NCBI GenBank assembly: GCA_017458805.1
Contig: JAFTAC010000251.1
Location: 1 to 7,940 of the forward strand
From: Victivallales bacterium
GTDB lineage: Bacteria; Verrucomicrobiota; Lentisphaeria; Oligosphaerales; Oligosphaeraceae
DNA length: 7,940 nucleotides
Direction: 5' to 3'
The notes under the pieces are model-generated. The model had not been told where the DNA came from. It searched no databases and worked only from the letters and a program-made list of their open reading frames with translations. Positions 1 to 6,371 of this stretch are shown here, piece after piece. A program made the translations under genes and the position numbers. Position 1 is the stretch's first letter; the number at the start of each line of letters is the position of its first letter.

Positions 1-2
1 CC

Positions 3-299
3 CGAGGTGCGACATACGAATCCTACCAGATTCCGATGAAGGACAAAGCAAACATCCTGAAAGAGTACTACCCCTTCACCCCAGTTCCCAAGATGGATGA
101 CGAACTGCTGGACATCCATGAAAACAAGACATTCATAGTCAGGGAATTCCTTATCATCCGTGAAAACGGGCGCAATTACCTCGTCAGCCCCTACTACCCA
201 AAATCCTATGGGACAGTTCTCGATTGGGTCTCCACCGATTCCAGCATGGGCTGCTACATCCACTCCCTCAAGCCAGAAACAAATCTCTCAAAGAAATAA
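3..299 (+). CDS. Unrecognised protein, 3' end only
   Basis: An open frame runs in from the left window edge (first whole codon at position 3) to a TAA at 297-299, giving 98 residues. There is an ATG at 36, but the frame is open upstream of it with no Shine-Dalgarno-like sequence in front, so I read this as the C-terminal part of a longer protein. The visible part is rich in Tyr, Pro and charged residues, with no membrane segment and no motif I recognise. It contains a short run of alternating hydrophobic and polar residues (FIVREFLIIRENGRNYLVSP) that looks like beta strands, and it ends in a charged tail (NLSKK). It converges on the U32 gene with only 8 bp between the two stop codons, and I see no terminator hairpin there. 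I assign no function. Confidence 0.6.
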   Translation, partial: RGATYESYQIPMKDKANILKEYYPFTPVPKMDDELLDIHENKTFIVREFLIIRENGRNYLVSPYYPKSYGTVLDWVSTDSSMGCYIHSLKPETNLSKK

Positions 300-307
300 G
301 GGAAAAA

Positions 308-2812
308 CTACCTTGATCTGATGCTGTCAATGAGTTGCATAATCTGGTTGGCTGAATAATCCAGCCAGAGCAACTCAATTCTGAATCTGCAAGCACCAGC
401 TTTTCGCAGTTCAGGAATCAGGAAAGCATAGTCTAAAGGTTCATTGTTTACGATTATAGAATTGCAGTTGTTGTTCACAGCGATGAACGATTCACTGCGA
501 TTTGTTTTCATCGAGAGTTTGGTAAATGTGCAATTTGCCTTTCCAGGGCAGAAGCCTCTTATGCTGCTCATGACGCATACAGCGGAACGTGCCAGAGCCG
601 TGTGCTGGAAGATTGGCACCACCAGCTTGTTGCCCAGCTTTTCGGCGAGGGCCAGCATATTGTCCGAGGTATCCTCTGGTGCGGCGGCAACGGCATTCAC
701 GCCGTGTTCCAGCCAGTATCTGGCAGCGAGGCTGTTCATCGCATACAGGGGCCAGTCCGCCGTCACATCGGCCTCCAGCCCCTGGAACAACTCCAAGGTG
801 CCGACATTGGCAACCTCCCATTTTCGCCACCCCGCAGAAACCAGCTCTTTCGCACGCTCCCCCCACTGGGCTGCGCTGCGCCCGCGGCAGAGTACGGGCA
901 GGGAGAGGCGGATGCGACTGCAATCGCCCAGGCGTTCTTGAAGCTGGCCTAGAACGCCAGTCAATTCGTCCGCTCGGCTGCGCTCCAATGAGAAGACCAC
1001 CTCGTCAAAACCATTCAACCGCTTGTCGTCCAATGCATTTAATAACGCTGGATTGTCGATTTTCAGCGACCATAACTCCTGATGCTCGCAATTCGCACCT
1101 GATGCCTCCAGGGCTGTACTTTGCCCCGCCTGATGGAGGCCGTACAACGCCTGTTTTTTTCGGTCATCTCCTTGCCCGGAGTTTTGTATGACAATATCCT
1201 TTTGAATGCTCTCCGAGAGACTGCTTGTCGCCTCATCCAACTGTTCCTGCGCCCTGGCGACCGCCATACGCCGCAGCTCATTGAGCATCCCCTTCGGAAC
1301 AAACAACTTATCTGGATTGTCGCAGGTCACTTTTTCGAGCGAAAATGCGCTGTCGCCCAGACGCGAAAAACAGGCCGTCACCTCATCGGCAACCTTTTCG
1401 GGCTGCCGTGCAACCGAAAGCGGCGCATCCAAATCCATTGCCACTTGCACAGGGGGCTGTTTGCGCCCGCAGACCACCGCCACCATCTCCACAGAAAGGC
1501 GTGACGACTCAACATGTACGGAAAAACTGGCTGGATGGCGCAGACGCCACAGGCTGTCACGCGCCTCAGGCCACTTGTATTTCCGCTTCACGGCCTGCGA
1601 TGAGGCACAGCACACCTTCGAGCCGACTGGTATCTCTGGATGTCCATCTGGGAGAGGTACTTCGATGATGCTACCAGGTCTCGCTTCAAAGACAGCCTCC
1701 CAGCGGTCCTGTCCCCCCTGCTTAAAGCTGCGCAGTTCATCGACTCCGAAGCCGTATGGCTTCTCGATGCCAGGTATCTCCACCTGGAGCCCATCGTGCT
1801 TTTCAATGGGGCGCATGCGCACGGTAAAGCGCAGCCAGTCGCCGTTTTCGCCACGCCGTACACGGGCGACCTGCCCTATTTCAATGCCTCGTGGCCCTAG
1901 CATCACGGGGTCTGTAACACCTGTGTTTTTCACCTTGTGGGCAAAAAGCTCCGTCCAAGGGCGGCTGAAAATCGTCTTTACGTCTAGTTTCGCCTCCTGT
2001 TCCTCACCGCTCCCGAAGCTCTTGTCCAGAAGCTTCCTATAGAGGTTTGTAACAGCAGCGACATAGAGCGGGGTTTTCTTGCGCCCCTCGATTTTCAAGG
2101 AGGCCACCCCTGCGCGCCGCATCTCCGCCAAAGCATCCCCCAACGCCAAATCCTTCATGGACATCGGGCAACTGCTCCCTAGGTGCCCGCCCTTTTCATC
2201 CGTTATCTCGAAACGCTTGCGGCAGACGTAGGTACACTCGCCCCTGTTGCCGCTGCATCCGTTCGTGCATGCAGACATCAGGCACAGCCCGCTATAGGAA
2301 TAGCAGAGCGCCCCATGGATGAACGCCTCTATCTCCATGCCAGGCACGGCGGCCATCGCAGCCAGCTCGTTGATGCTCACCTCGCGCGCGGCCACCACTC
2401 GCGTAAAGCCCAGTCGCTGCGCCTGGCGCACACCCTCGACGTTGTGGACGGCCATCTGGGTGCTTGCGTGAAGCTCCAGCCCCAAATCATACTGCCGCAC
2501 CATCTGCACGACGGCGGCGTCCTGTACAATCAGGGCATCCACATCCATATCACGAAGACGCACTAGCAAATCGGCCAGACGCCCCAGTTCAGTCTCCCGA
2601 ACTAGGGTGTTTACAGCCACATAGACCTTGCGACGACGCTCCAGCACCTGGTGGGCATAACCCACCAGAACCGACAGTTCCTCGAAGCTGAAGTTGCCTG
2701 CATCCGCTCGCGCGGAAAACTCCTTCATGCCCAGGTAAACCGCATCGGCCCCATACTGGAACGCAGCCAGACCGCACTCCAGCGTACCCGCAGGTGACAA
2801 AAGCTCCACCAT
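308..2812 (-). CDS. U32-family peptidase-like protein (RlhA/TrhP-type RNA hydroxylase family), extended form
   Basis: The N-terminal half is a clear U32 domain. It opens MVELLSPAG, continues with GADAVYLG at 21-28 and HASTQM at 115-120, and carries the U32 signature around EAFIHGALC (162-170), with Cys at 170, 177, 182, 186, 193 and 197, then KIEGRKK at 240-246. Family knowledge: E. coli members RlhA (YdcP) and TrhP (YegQ) hydroxylate C2501 of 23S rRNA and U34 of tRNA and depend on iron-sulfur biogenesis and prephenate, so the name 'peptidase' is historical for them. The middle (about 300-520) probably matches the DUF3656 region of RlhA. At 834 residues this is longer than E. coli RlhA (about 650). 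The extra part holds a low-complexity linker (about 525-580) and a C-terminal domain with Cys at 746, 755 and 761. I chose ATG at 2812 over TTG at 2815. Neither start has a Shine-Dalgarno sequence. Which RNA it acts on is unknown. Confidence 0.9.
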   Translation of the reverse strand: MVELLSPAGTLECGLAAFQYGADAVYLGMKEFSARADAGNFSFEELSVLVGYAHQVLERRRKVYVAVNTLVRETELGRLADLLVRLRDMDVDALIVQDAAVVQMVRQYDLGLELHASTQMAVHNVEGVRQAQRLGFTRVVAAREVSINELAAMAAVPGMEIEAFIHGALCYSYSGLCLMSACTNGCSGNRGECTYVCRKRFEITDEKGGHLGSSCPMSMKDLALGDALAEMRRAGVASLKIEGRKKTPLYVAAVTNLYRKLLDKSFGSGEEQEAKLDVKTIFSRPWTELFAHKVKNTGVTDPVMLGPRGIEIGQVARVRRGENGDWLRFTVRMRPIEKHDGLQVEIPGIEKPYGFGVDELRSFKQGGQDRWEAVFEARPGSIIEVPLPDGHPEIPVGSKVCCASSQAVKRKYKWPEARDSLWRLRHPASFSVHVESSRLSVEMVAVVCGRKQPPVQVAMDLDAPLSVARQPEKVADEVTACFSRLGDSAFSLEKVTCDNPDKLFVPKGMLNELRRMAVARAQEQLDEATSSLSESIQKDIVIQNSGQGDDRKKQALYGLHQAGQSTALEASGANCEHQELWSLKIDNPALLNALDDKRLNGFDEVVFSLERSRADELTGVLGQLQERLGDCSRIRLSLPVLCRGRSAAQWGERAKELVSAGWRKWEVANVGTLELFQGLEADVTADWPLYAMNSLAARYWLEHGVNAVAAAPEDTSDNMLALAEKLGNKLVVPIFQHTALARSAVCVMSSIRGFCPGKANCTFTKLSMKTNRSESFIAVNNNCNSIIVNNEPLDYAFLIPELRKAGACRFRIELLWLDYSANQIMQLIDSIRSR

Positions 2813-2868
2813 CAATCAAAAAACAATGTAAATATGCAGAACCTGTTGAAAAAAACTATTGGAGCTTG

Positions 2869-2884
2869 GGCCGCATAAGCGGCC
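2869..2884. repeat. Hairpin 1: GGCCGC / GCGGCC with ATAA loop
   Basis: This is a perfect 6-bp inverted repeat with a 4-nt loop and is all G/C in the stem. On the minus strand a run of seven T (2855-2849) follows 13 nt after the stem. That is too far for a standard intrinsic terminator, although some attenuation of SGNH-to-U32 read-through is possible. Confidence 0.7.
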
Positions 2885-2885
2885 A

Positions 2886-2900
2886 GCGCACGGAGTGCGC
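2886..2900. repeat. Hairpin 2: GCGCAC / GTGCGC with GGA loop
   Basis: This is a perfect 6-bp inverted repeat with a 3-nt loop. It begins a single base after hairpin 1 ends, so the two would stack side by side in RNA or in extruded DNA. Confidence 0.7.
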
Positions 2901-2911
2901 GACAATCGTAG

Positions 2912-2947
2912 CCCAATGCAAGCACCCGTAGGGTGCGCAGCATTGGG
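2912..2947. repeat. Hairpin 3: nested 14-bp stem, the longest of the cluster
   Basis: An outer stem CCCAATGC (2912-2919) pairs with GCATTGGG (2940-2947). An inner stem GCACCC (2922-2927) pairs with GGGTGC (2931-2936) around a GTA loop. They are separated by a small asymmetric internal loop (AA against GCA). All 14 pairs are Watson-Crick. This is the most stable single structure in the intergenic region. Confidence 0.8.
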
Positions 2948-2968
2948 AAGACCGCCCCCCTGAACTTC

Positions 2969-2984
2969 GCGCCCGTTAGGGCGC
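2969..2984. repeat. Hairpin 4: GCGCCC / GGGCGC with GTTA loop
   Basis: This is a perfect 6-bp G/C stem with a 4-nt loop. It has the same size and style as hairpins 1 and 2 but an unrelated arm sequence. Confidence 0.7.
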
Positions 2985-3004
2985 AACAACACACCGAATG
3001 CCGA

Positions 3005-3016
3005 GGGGCTTGCCCC
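3005..3016. repeat. Hairpin 5: GGGGC / GCCCC around TT
   Basis: This is a short palindrome lying just inside the right-hand inverted repeat. The 2-nt gap means the real loop would be CTTG with four G-C pairs. No T-run follows on either strand, so it is not a standard terminator for the SGNH gene, whose stop is at 3053. Confidence 0.6.
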
Positions 3017-3052
3017 AAAAGTGGTCAACAGATGCTACTTAATGACAAATTG

Positions 3053-3685
3053 TTAGAACTTCACAGCCTTCAGCCAGGCATCAGCGATGAGCTGATGGCC
3101 CGCAAGAAGCGGATGAACACCGTCCGCCAGCCAGTACTCCTTGGAAGCGCGCTTCGAGGCCTCATCCAGAATATCCTGCGTGGGAATCAAAACCGCGCCG
3201 AAGTCTTTCGCAAGTTCACGGACGACCTGGCGGCGAGCGTTGATCTCGTCAATCCAGTCAGGTCCAACCGCCCCAAAGTCAAGCACGTATGGTTCAAGCA
3301 GAACCAGTTTGATGGCGGGCAGCGTGCTCTTGGTCCACTCCAGCAGCTCGCGGTAGATGCGCGCATAACGCGGAACCTCGACGCCATTTTGATTGGCCTT
3401 CTCGTGCCAGGTGTCGTTCACGCCAATCATGATGCTGAGCACGTCTGGCTTCAAGTTCAGCGTGTCAATCTTCCAGCGGGCGTACAAATCCACCACGCGG
3501 TTGCCGCTGATGGCGCGGTTCATGATGTTCCACTCCGTCTCGGGGTGGTCGCAGAAAAGACGCGCCGCTATGAGCGTGGGGTAACCCGCCCCCAATCCCG
3601 CGCCAGGACGCAGATTTGCGTACTCACGTGAACGCCCGCAGTCCGTTATCGAATCCCCTTGAAACAAAATGCTGATTTTTGACAT
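3053..3685 (-). CDS. SGNH/GDSL-family hydrolase (esterase/lipase-like)
   Basis: The 210-residue product carries all four SGNH blocks: FQGDSITD with nucleophile Ser12, the Gly block around ISGNR (Gly61), GVND with Asn90, and DGVHP with Asp188 and His191 completing the triad. Length and block spacing are normal for a single-domain SGNH esterase. I see no signal peptide or membrane segment, so it is probably cytoplasmic. Family members remove acetyl or acyl groups from sugars, lipids or thioesters, and the substrate cannot be read from sequence. The start ATG (3685-3683) has a good Shine-Dalgarno (AAGGAA on the minus strand, 3696-3691) with 5-nt spacing. It follows the 5' nuclease stop by 26 bp, so the two are probably co-transcribed. 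Two sugar isomerases farther upstream make a carbohydrate-ester substrate plausible, which is inference. Confidence 0.93.
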   Translation of the reverse strand: MSKISILFQGDSITDCGRSREYANLRPGAGLGAGYPTLIAARLFCDHPETEWNIMNRAISGNRVVDLYARWKIDTLNLKPDVLSIMIGVNDTWHEKANQNGVEVPRYARIYRELLEWTKSTLPAIKLVLLEPYVLDFGAVGPDWIDEINARRQVVRELAKDFGAVLIPTQDILDEASKRASKEYWLADGVHPLLAGHQLIADAWLKAVKF

Positions 3686-3711
3686 GTTTTTTCCTTAGTG
3701 GTTGCAATTGC

Positions 3712-4602
3712 TCAAAAGAGCATTGGCTGTGCAGCCTCGTCGCGATGTTTTTTCAGGACGGGCAGCAGCTTATTAAATGCGTTCTCCACCGCCAGGGCCA
3801 CGAGGCGGTTCCAGTCGGGGGCCTTGCGGCGGATGGTCTCAAGTCCATTCCACGCTTCGGGCAGCACACTATCCAGTGCAACCAGCTTGCGGTTGCGCTG
3901 GATAAGATCACGGGACGCCTCCAGCTTGGCCGCCAACTTGGCATTGGAGACCTTGCCGCCGATGTCCGCAAGAATGTCGTCAAGACTGCCGCACTCCGTC
4001 AGAAGCTTGGAAGCGGTCTTGGGGCCGACCCCCGCCACGCCCGTGATGTTGTCGGAGGTATCCCCCACCAGCGCAAGGTAGTCACCAAGCAAGCTCGGAG
4101 GCACGCCGAACTTTGCCTGTACCACTTCGGGGCCGCCAAAGCTCCAGGCGTCACCCTTGTCGCAGGTGGCAAGATGCACATGCGAATCCTCCGTCAACTG
4201 CGCAATGTCCTTGTCGCCCGTGATGATGTTGACATCATGCTCCTCGCGGTGGCGCGAGACGGCGGCGATGAGGTCATCCGCCTCCAGCCCCTCCTGCATG
4301 AGGATAGGCCAGCCGAATGCCTCAATCGTCTCCATGATGTGCGGAATCTGCGAGCGCAGAGCATCGGGCATGGGGGGGCGCTGCGCCTTGTATTCAGGGC
4401 ACAGGGCACAGCGCCGCGTCGCCTTTCCCTTGTCAAAGGCAAAGGCGCCGAAATCGCTTGGAAGGCCCTTCTCAAGGCTGAGAAGCAACCGCTCCATCCC
4501 CATCAGGGCGTTCACAGGCTCGCCTTTCGGATTGTTCAGCATCGGTACAGCATAGAACATCCGAAAGATCTGCGAGTAGGCATCTACCAGTACGATGGAC
4601 AT
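3712..4602 (-). CDS. Stand-alone 5'-3' exonuclease / flap endonuclease (Pol I N-terminal domain-like)
   Basis: The 296-residue product resembles the 5' nuclease domain of DNA polymerase I but has no polymerase domain. Acidic metal ligands are in the expected places: Asp7 (VLVDAY), Asp57, Glu107, Asp109 and Asp110 (EGLEADDLI), Asp130 and Asp132 (ITGDKD), Asp181 and Asp184 (VGDTSDN). The helix-three-turn-helix DNA-binding motif follows at GVAGVGPKTASKLL (188-201). The PEYKAQRPPMPD stretch (69-80) matches the Pol I helical arch region. Such enzymes cut 5' flaps and RNA primers during lagging-strand maturation and repair. I chose ATG at 4602 over an in-frame TTG at 4623: it starts two bases after the upstream isomerase stop, which fits translational coupling, and a CGGAG lies 13 nt upstream. 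The protein ends QPMLF, which resembles a sliding-clamp-binding motif. Confidence 0.93.
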   Translation of the reverse strand: MSIVLVDAYSQIFRMFYAVPMLNNPKGEPVNALMGMERLLLSLEKGLPSDFGAFAFDKGKATRRCALCPEYKAQRPPMPDALRSQIPHIMETIEAFGWPILMQEGLEADDLIAAVSRHREEHDVNIITGDKDIAQLTEDSHVHLATCDKGDAWSFGGPEVVQAKFGVPPSLLGDYLALVGDTSDNITGVAGVGPKTASKLLTECGSLDDILADIGGKVSNAKLAAKLEASRDLIQRNRKLVALDSVLPEAWNGLETIRRKAPDWNRLVALAVENAFNKLLPVLKKHRDEAAQPMLF

Positions 4603-4604
4603 GA

Positions 4605-5363
4605 CTAGCACCCGACTCCGCAACGCACCAGATAGTCATGGCTACGGCGCACCGATTCCGTCATGTCAATGTTGGAGCGATCAAGTTCGACGATGATCTG
4701 CGAGATTCTGTCGGGCATGTTGGCGGCGATGGCTGGGATGTCCAGCTGGCCTTCGCCGAGGGGGCGCATGTCAACAATCCTGTCTTCGGGGTTCTTGGGG
4801 AACATGCCGTCCTTGAGGTGCAGCAGCACCATGCGGTCGGCATAGCGCTTCACCAGCGGAGCCGCCTCGTTGGCGCCGAAGTTGGCAGCCCAGAAGATGT
4901 CCAGCTCCAGCTTCACCCTCGGAACTAGGTCCAGGTAGTAGTCGTATTTGATGCGACCGTCCAGCAGGTCAAACTCCCAGTAGTGGTTGTGCTGGAAGAC
5001 GGAGATGCCGTTCGCCTCGAACTTGTCGATGATATCATTGGACTTCTCAGCAGTTGCCTTGATGGAATCCAAATCCTTGAACTGGTCTGGACCATAGCCG
5101 ATGTAGGCCCACTTGAGGCCCAGGGTGCCCAGAATATCGACTGCCTCATTGATGTTGTCCATAGGGGTGGAATGCGCGGAGCAGATGGTCAGGCCGTTGT
5201 CGGCACAGGCCGTTGCAAACTCCTTGGCGGTCAGGTCACCAAAGCCCGCTGGCTCAACTTCGGAGTAGCCCATTTCCTTGACCTGCTTGAGGATGGATGC
5301 CATGCCCTGTGCCTTGATTTCCGCGCGAAGAGAGTAAAGCTGAAGACCGATTTTCCGTTTCAT
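4605..5363 (-). CDS. Sugar phosphate isomerase/epimerase-family TIM-barrel protein (1)
   Basis: This is a 252-residue protein of the xylose-isomerase-like TIM-barrel family (AP endonuclease family 2 fold). Likely metal or active-site residues follow the family pattern: Glu37 (EVEPAG), His64 (SAHSTP), His125 and His127 (QHNHYWEF), Asp155 (LELDIFW), His182 (LLHLKD) and Glu226 (IIVELD). Relatives interconvert ketoses and aldoses or epimerise sugars, or act on inositol derivatives or 3-keto sugars; the substrate here is unknown. There is no signal peptide, so it is cytoplasmic. The start is taken as ATG 5363, because AAGGA (5375-5371, minus strand) sits 7 nt before it. The upstream ATG at 5369 would be only 1 nt from that site. 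The stop lies 2 bp before the nuclease ATG, indicating one transcript. Confidence 0.9.
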   Translation of the reverse strand: MKRKIGLQLYSLRAEIKAQGMASILKQVKEMGYSEVEPAGFGDLTAKEFATACADNGLTICSAHSTPMDNINEAVDILGTLGLKWAYIGYGPDQFKDLDSIKATAEKSNDIIDKFEANGISVFQHNHYWEFDLLDGRIKYDYYLDLVPRVKLELDIFWAANFGANEAAPLVKRYADRMVLLHLKDGMFPKNPEDRIVDMRPLGEGQLDIPAIAANMPDRISQIIVELDRSNIDMTESVRRSHDYLVRCGVGC

Positions 5364-5370
5364 TGTCATT

Positions 5371-5375
5371 TCCTT
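5371..5375 (-). promoter_or_regulatory. Shine-Dalgarno that decides the start of sugar isomerase 1
   Basis: AAGGA on the minus strand has 7-nt spacing to ATG 5363 and 1-nt spacing to ATG 5369. This favours the downstream start (protein beginning MKRKIG) over the two-residue-longer form. Confidence 0.6.
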
Positions 5376-5405
5376 TGTTGTTTGTTATCTTTCGCAGAAT
5401 GATGA

Positions 5406-5428
5406 TGTGCAAGCTCTGTCTTTGCACA
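5406..5428. promoter_or_regulatory. Inverted repeat TGTGCAA-N9-TTGCACA, possible operator or hairpin
   Basis: This is a perfect 7-bp dyad with a 9-nt spacer, in the 94-bp gap between the two isomerase genes and 43 bp before the ATG at 5363. No T-run follows it on the minus strand, so it is not a standard terminator. Its size and spacing would suit a dimeric repressor or activator site controlling isomerase 1 and the genes downstream of it. The function is inference, and a chance dyad cannot be excluded. Confidence 0.3.
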
Positions 5429-5457
5429 ATTCAAACGCAAACTAAACATGAAATCAT

Positions 5458-6285
5458 CTAAATGTATTTGCTCCTAATCTCCTTGAGCAATTGTATGGCC
5501 TCTGCCACATCCTTCTGCTGTTCAGGGCCGTATGGCAGTTCTCGTTCGATGATGAGCGGCCCGCGGTAGCCCTTGCCAAGCAGAGTGTGCATCAGCTGGA
5601 CGAAGTTCGTGCCGCCCTGCCCCAGAACTGTCTCATGGCCATGTGGCTCGCCAGCTGCTGGTCGCACGGCGTCTTTGCAATGCACCACCTTGATGTACTG
5701 CCACATCTCCTCCACCAACACGGCGGGATCGTCCTGGTTGTAGTAGAGGAAGTTGGCTGGGTCGAAGTTGATACCGAGGCTGGGGCTGTTGATGTCCGCG
5801 AAAATCTTCTTCAGGCCTGCGACGGACTCAGGCCCCGTCTCGAACAGGAAGAACTGTCCGTTCTCCTCTGCAAAGCGGAGAAGTTGCTGAAAGTCGGAGA
5901 CGAGACGTTTGTACGCATCGTCCTCACCGATATTGGAAAGTGCTCCAACATGGCAGGTTATGTATTTAATGCCATGCTTCTTCGCCCACAGGAGCTGCCG
6001 TGCGGCAAAGAGCATCCGCGTGGTGCGCCACTCCTCCGTGACGAAGCCGTCGCCCGTCGTTCCAGGAGCCATCATCATAAACAGCGATACGCAGTCAATC
6101 CCGTACTCTGCCAGCAGACGAAGGCTCTGCTCGGAGCGCTCCACGCCTGCGGCGCCGTTCATCCAGTCATCGCTGGCCCGCGCAATCTGTGATGTCTCCA
6201 GCCCCGCGCTTTTCAGAAACGCTATCATCTCAGCGGTCATCTGCGGCAAACGCAGCAATGTACCGATTCTCAATTCGTCACTCAT
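5458..6285 (-). CDS. Sugar phosphate isomerase/epimerase-family TIM-barrel protein (2)
   Basis: This 275-residue protein has a textbook xylose-isomerase-like metal site: Glu149 (FLFETGPE), Asp175 (GINFDPAN), His202 (VVHCKD) and Glu247 (IIEREL), with His112 (CHVG) as a further conserved position. The GQGGTNF stretch (222-228) is the usual loop before the last strands. It shares only the fold and active-site plan with its neighbour at 4605-5363, so it is not a recent tandem duplicate. The closest characterised groups would be hydroxypyruvate isomerase, tagatose/fructose epimerase or IolE/IolI-type proteins, and I cannot choose among them. There is no signal peptide. The start ATG at 6285 has an AGAGGA Shine-Dalgarno (6296-6291) with 5-nt spacing. 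It lies 86 bp after the apbE stop, with room for its own promoter. Confidence 0.9.
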   Translation of the reverse strand: MSDELRIGTLLRLPQMTAEMIAFLKSAGLETSQIARASDDWMNGAAGVERSEQSLRLLAEYGIDCVSLFMMMAPGTTGDGFVTEEWRTTRMLFAARQLLWAKKHGIKYITCHVGALSNIGEDDAYKRLVSDFQQLLRFAEENGQFFLFETGPESVAGLKKIFADINSPSLGINFDPANFLYYNQDDPAVLVEEMWQYIKVVHCKDAVRPAAGEPHGHETVLGQGGTNFVQLMHTLLGKGYRGPLIIERELPYGPEQQKDVAEAIQLLKEIRSKYI

Positions 6286-6338
6286 TTTTATCCTCTAAAT
6301 AAAGCTCTTTGGAAAAGTCATACCCTTAATTTGCTTGC

Positions 6339-6357
6339 ATTTGTCGTTTTTACAAAT
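6339..6357. repeat. Short inverted repeat ATTTGT / ACAAAT between apbE and isomerase 2
   Basis: This is a 6-bp, AT-rich perfect arm pair with a 7-nt loop (CGTTTTT on the plus strand), 15 bp past the apbE stop. One bulged base would let a further GC pair form on each side. No T-run follows on the minus strand, so termination is not supported. It could be a weak 3' stabilising hairpin or chance. Confidence 0.25.
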
Positions 6358-6371
6358 CGCCGAGTCGCTTT

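Larger units (their letters stand above)
2843..3031. mobile_element. Putative non-autonomous palindromic element (five hairpins within inverted repeats)
   Basis: This segment fills most of the gap between the SGNH stop and the U32 start. Its ends form a perfect 7-bp inverted repeat, CTGTTGA at 2843-2849 and TCAACAG at 3025-3031. Similarity continues inward if a 4-nt insertion is allowed on the left side (ACTATTGGAGC against ACTTTTGGGGC on the other strand, 9 of 11 identical). Inside are five consecutive hairpins, listed separately. There is no transposase and no credible reading frame. No clear target-site duplication abuts the ends. The layout suggests a MITE-like or REP/BIME-like intergenic repeat, but repetition elsewhere in the genome cannot be tested here. 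An alternative is a locus-specific structured RNA in the U32 5' leader. Confidence 0.45.

Noticed and set aside
1206..2042. A 278-codon plus-strand frame opposite the U32 gene
   Set aside because: It is an antisense shadow with a Ser/Arg/Pro-rich composition typical of reading a GC-rich gene backwards. The minus strand carries the recognisable protein.
2849..2884. Rho-independent terminator formed by hairpin 1 and the T7 run (minus strand)
   Set aside because: The T-run begins 13 nt after the stem, too far for an intrinsic terminator. Noted only as possible attenuation.
2912..2984. Integron attC-like site
   Set aside because: GTTAGGG at 2975-2981 recalls the GTTRRRY core, but the last base does not fit, no RYYYAAC partner is properly placed, and there is no integrase or cassette array.
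2816..3028. Two overlapping minus-strand frames (about 70 codons each) across the hairpin cluster
   Set aside because: They are open only because the palindromes are GC-rich. They overlap each other in different frames, have no ribosome-binding site and read straight through the stems. I treat the region as non-coding.
3679..4608. A 309-codon plus-strand frame opposite the 5' nuclease
   Set aside because: It is an antisense shadow of a gene with full catalytic motifs on the minus strand, and its translation shows no family signature.
5491..6192. A 233-codon plus-strand frame opposite sugar isomerase 2
   Set aside because: The minus strand holds a complete metal-site pattern and a good Shine-Dalgarno. 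The plus-strand frame is its shadow.
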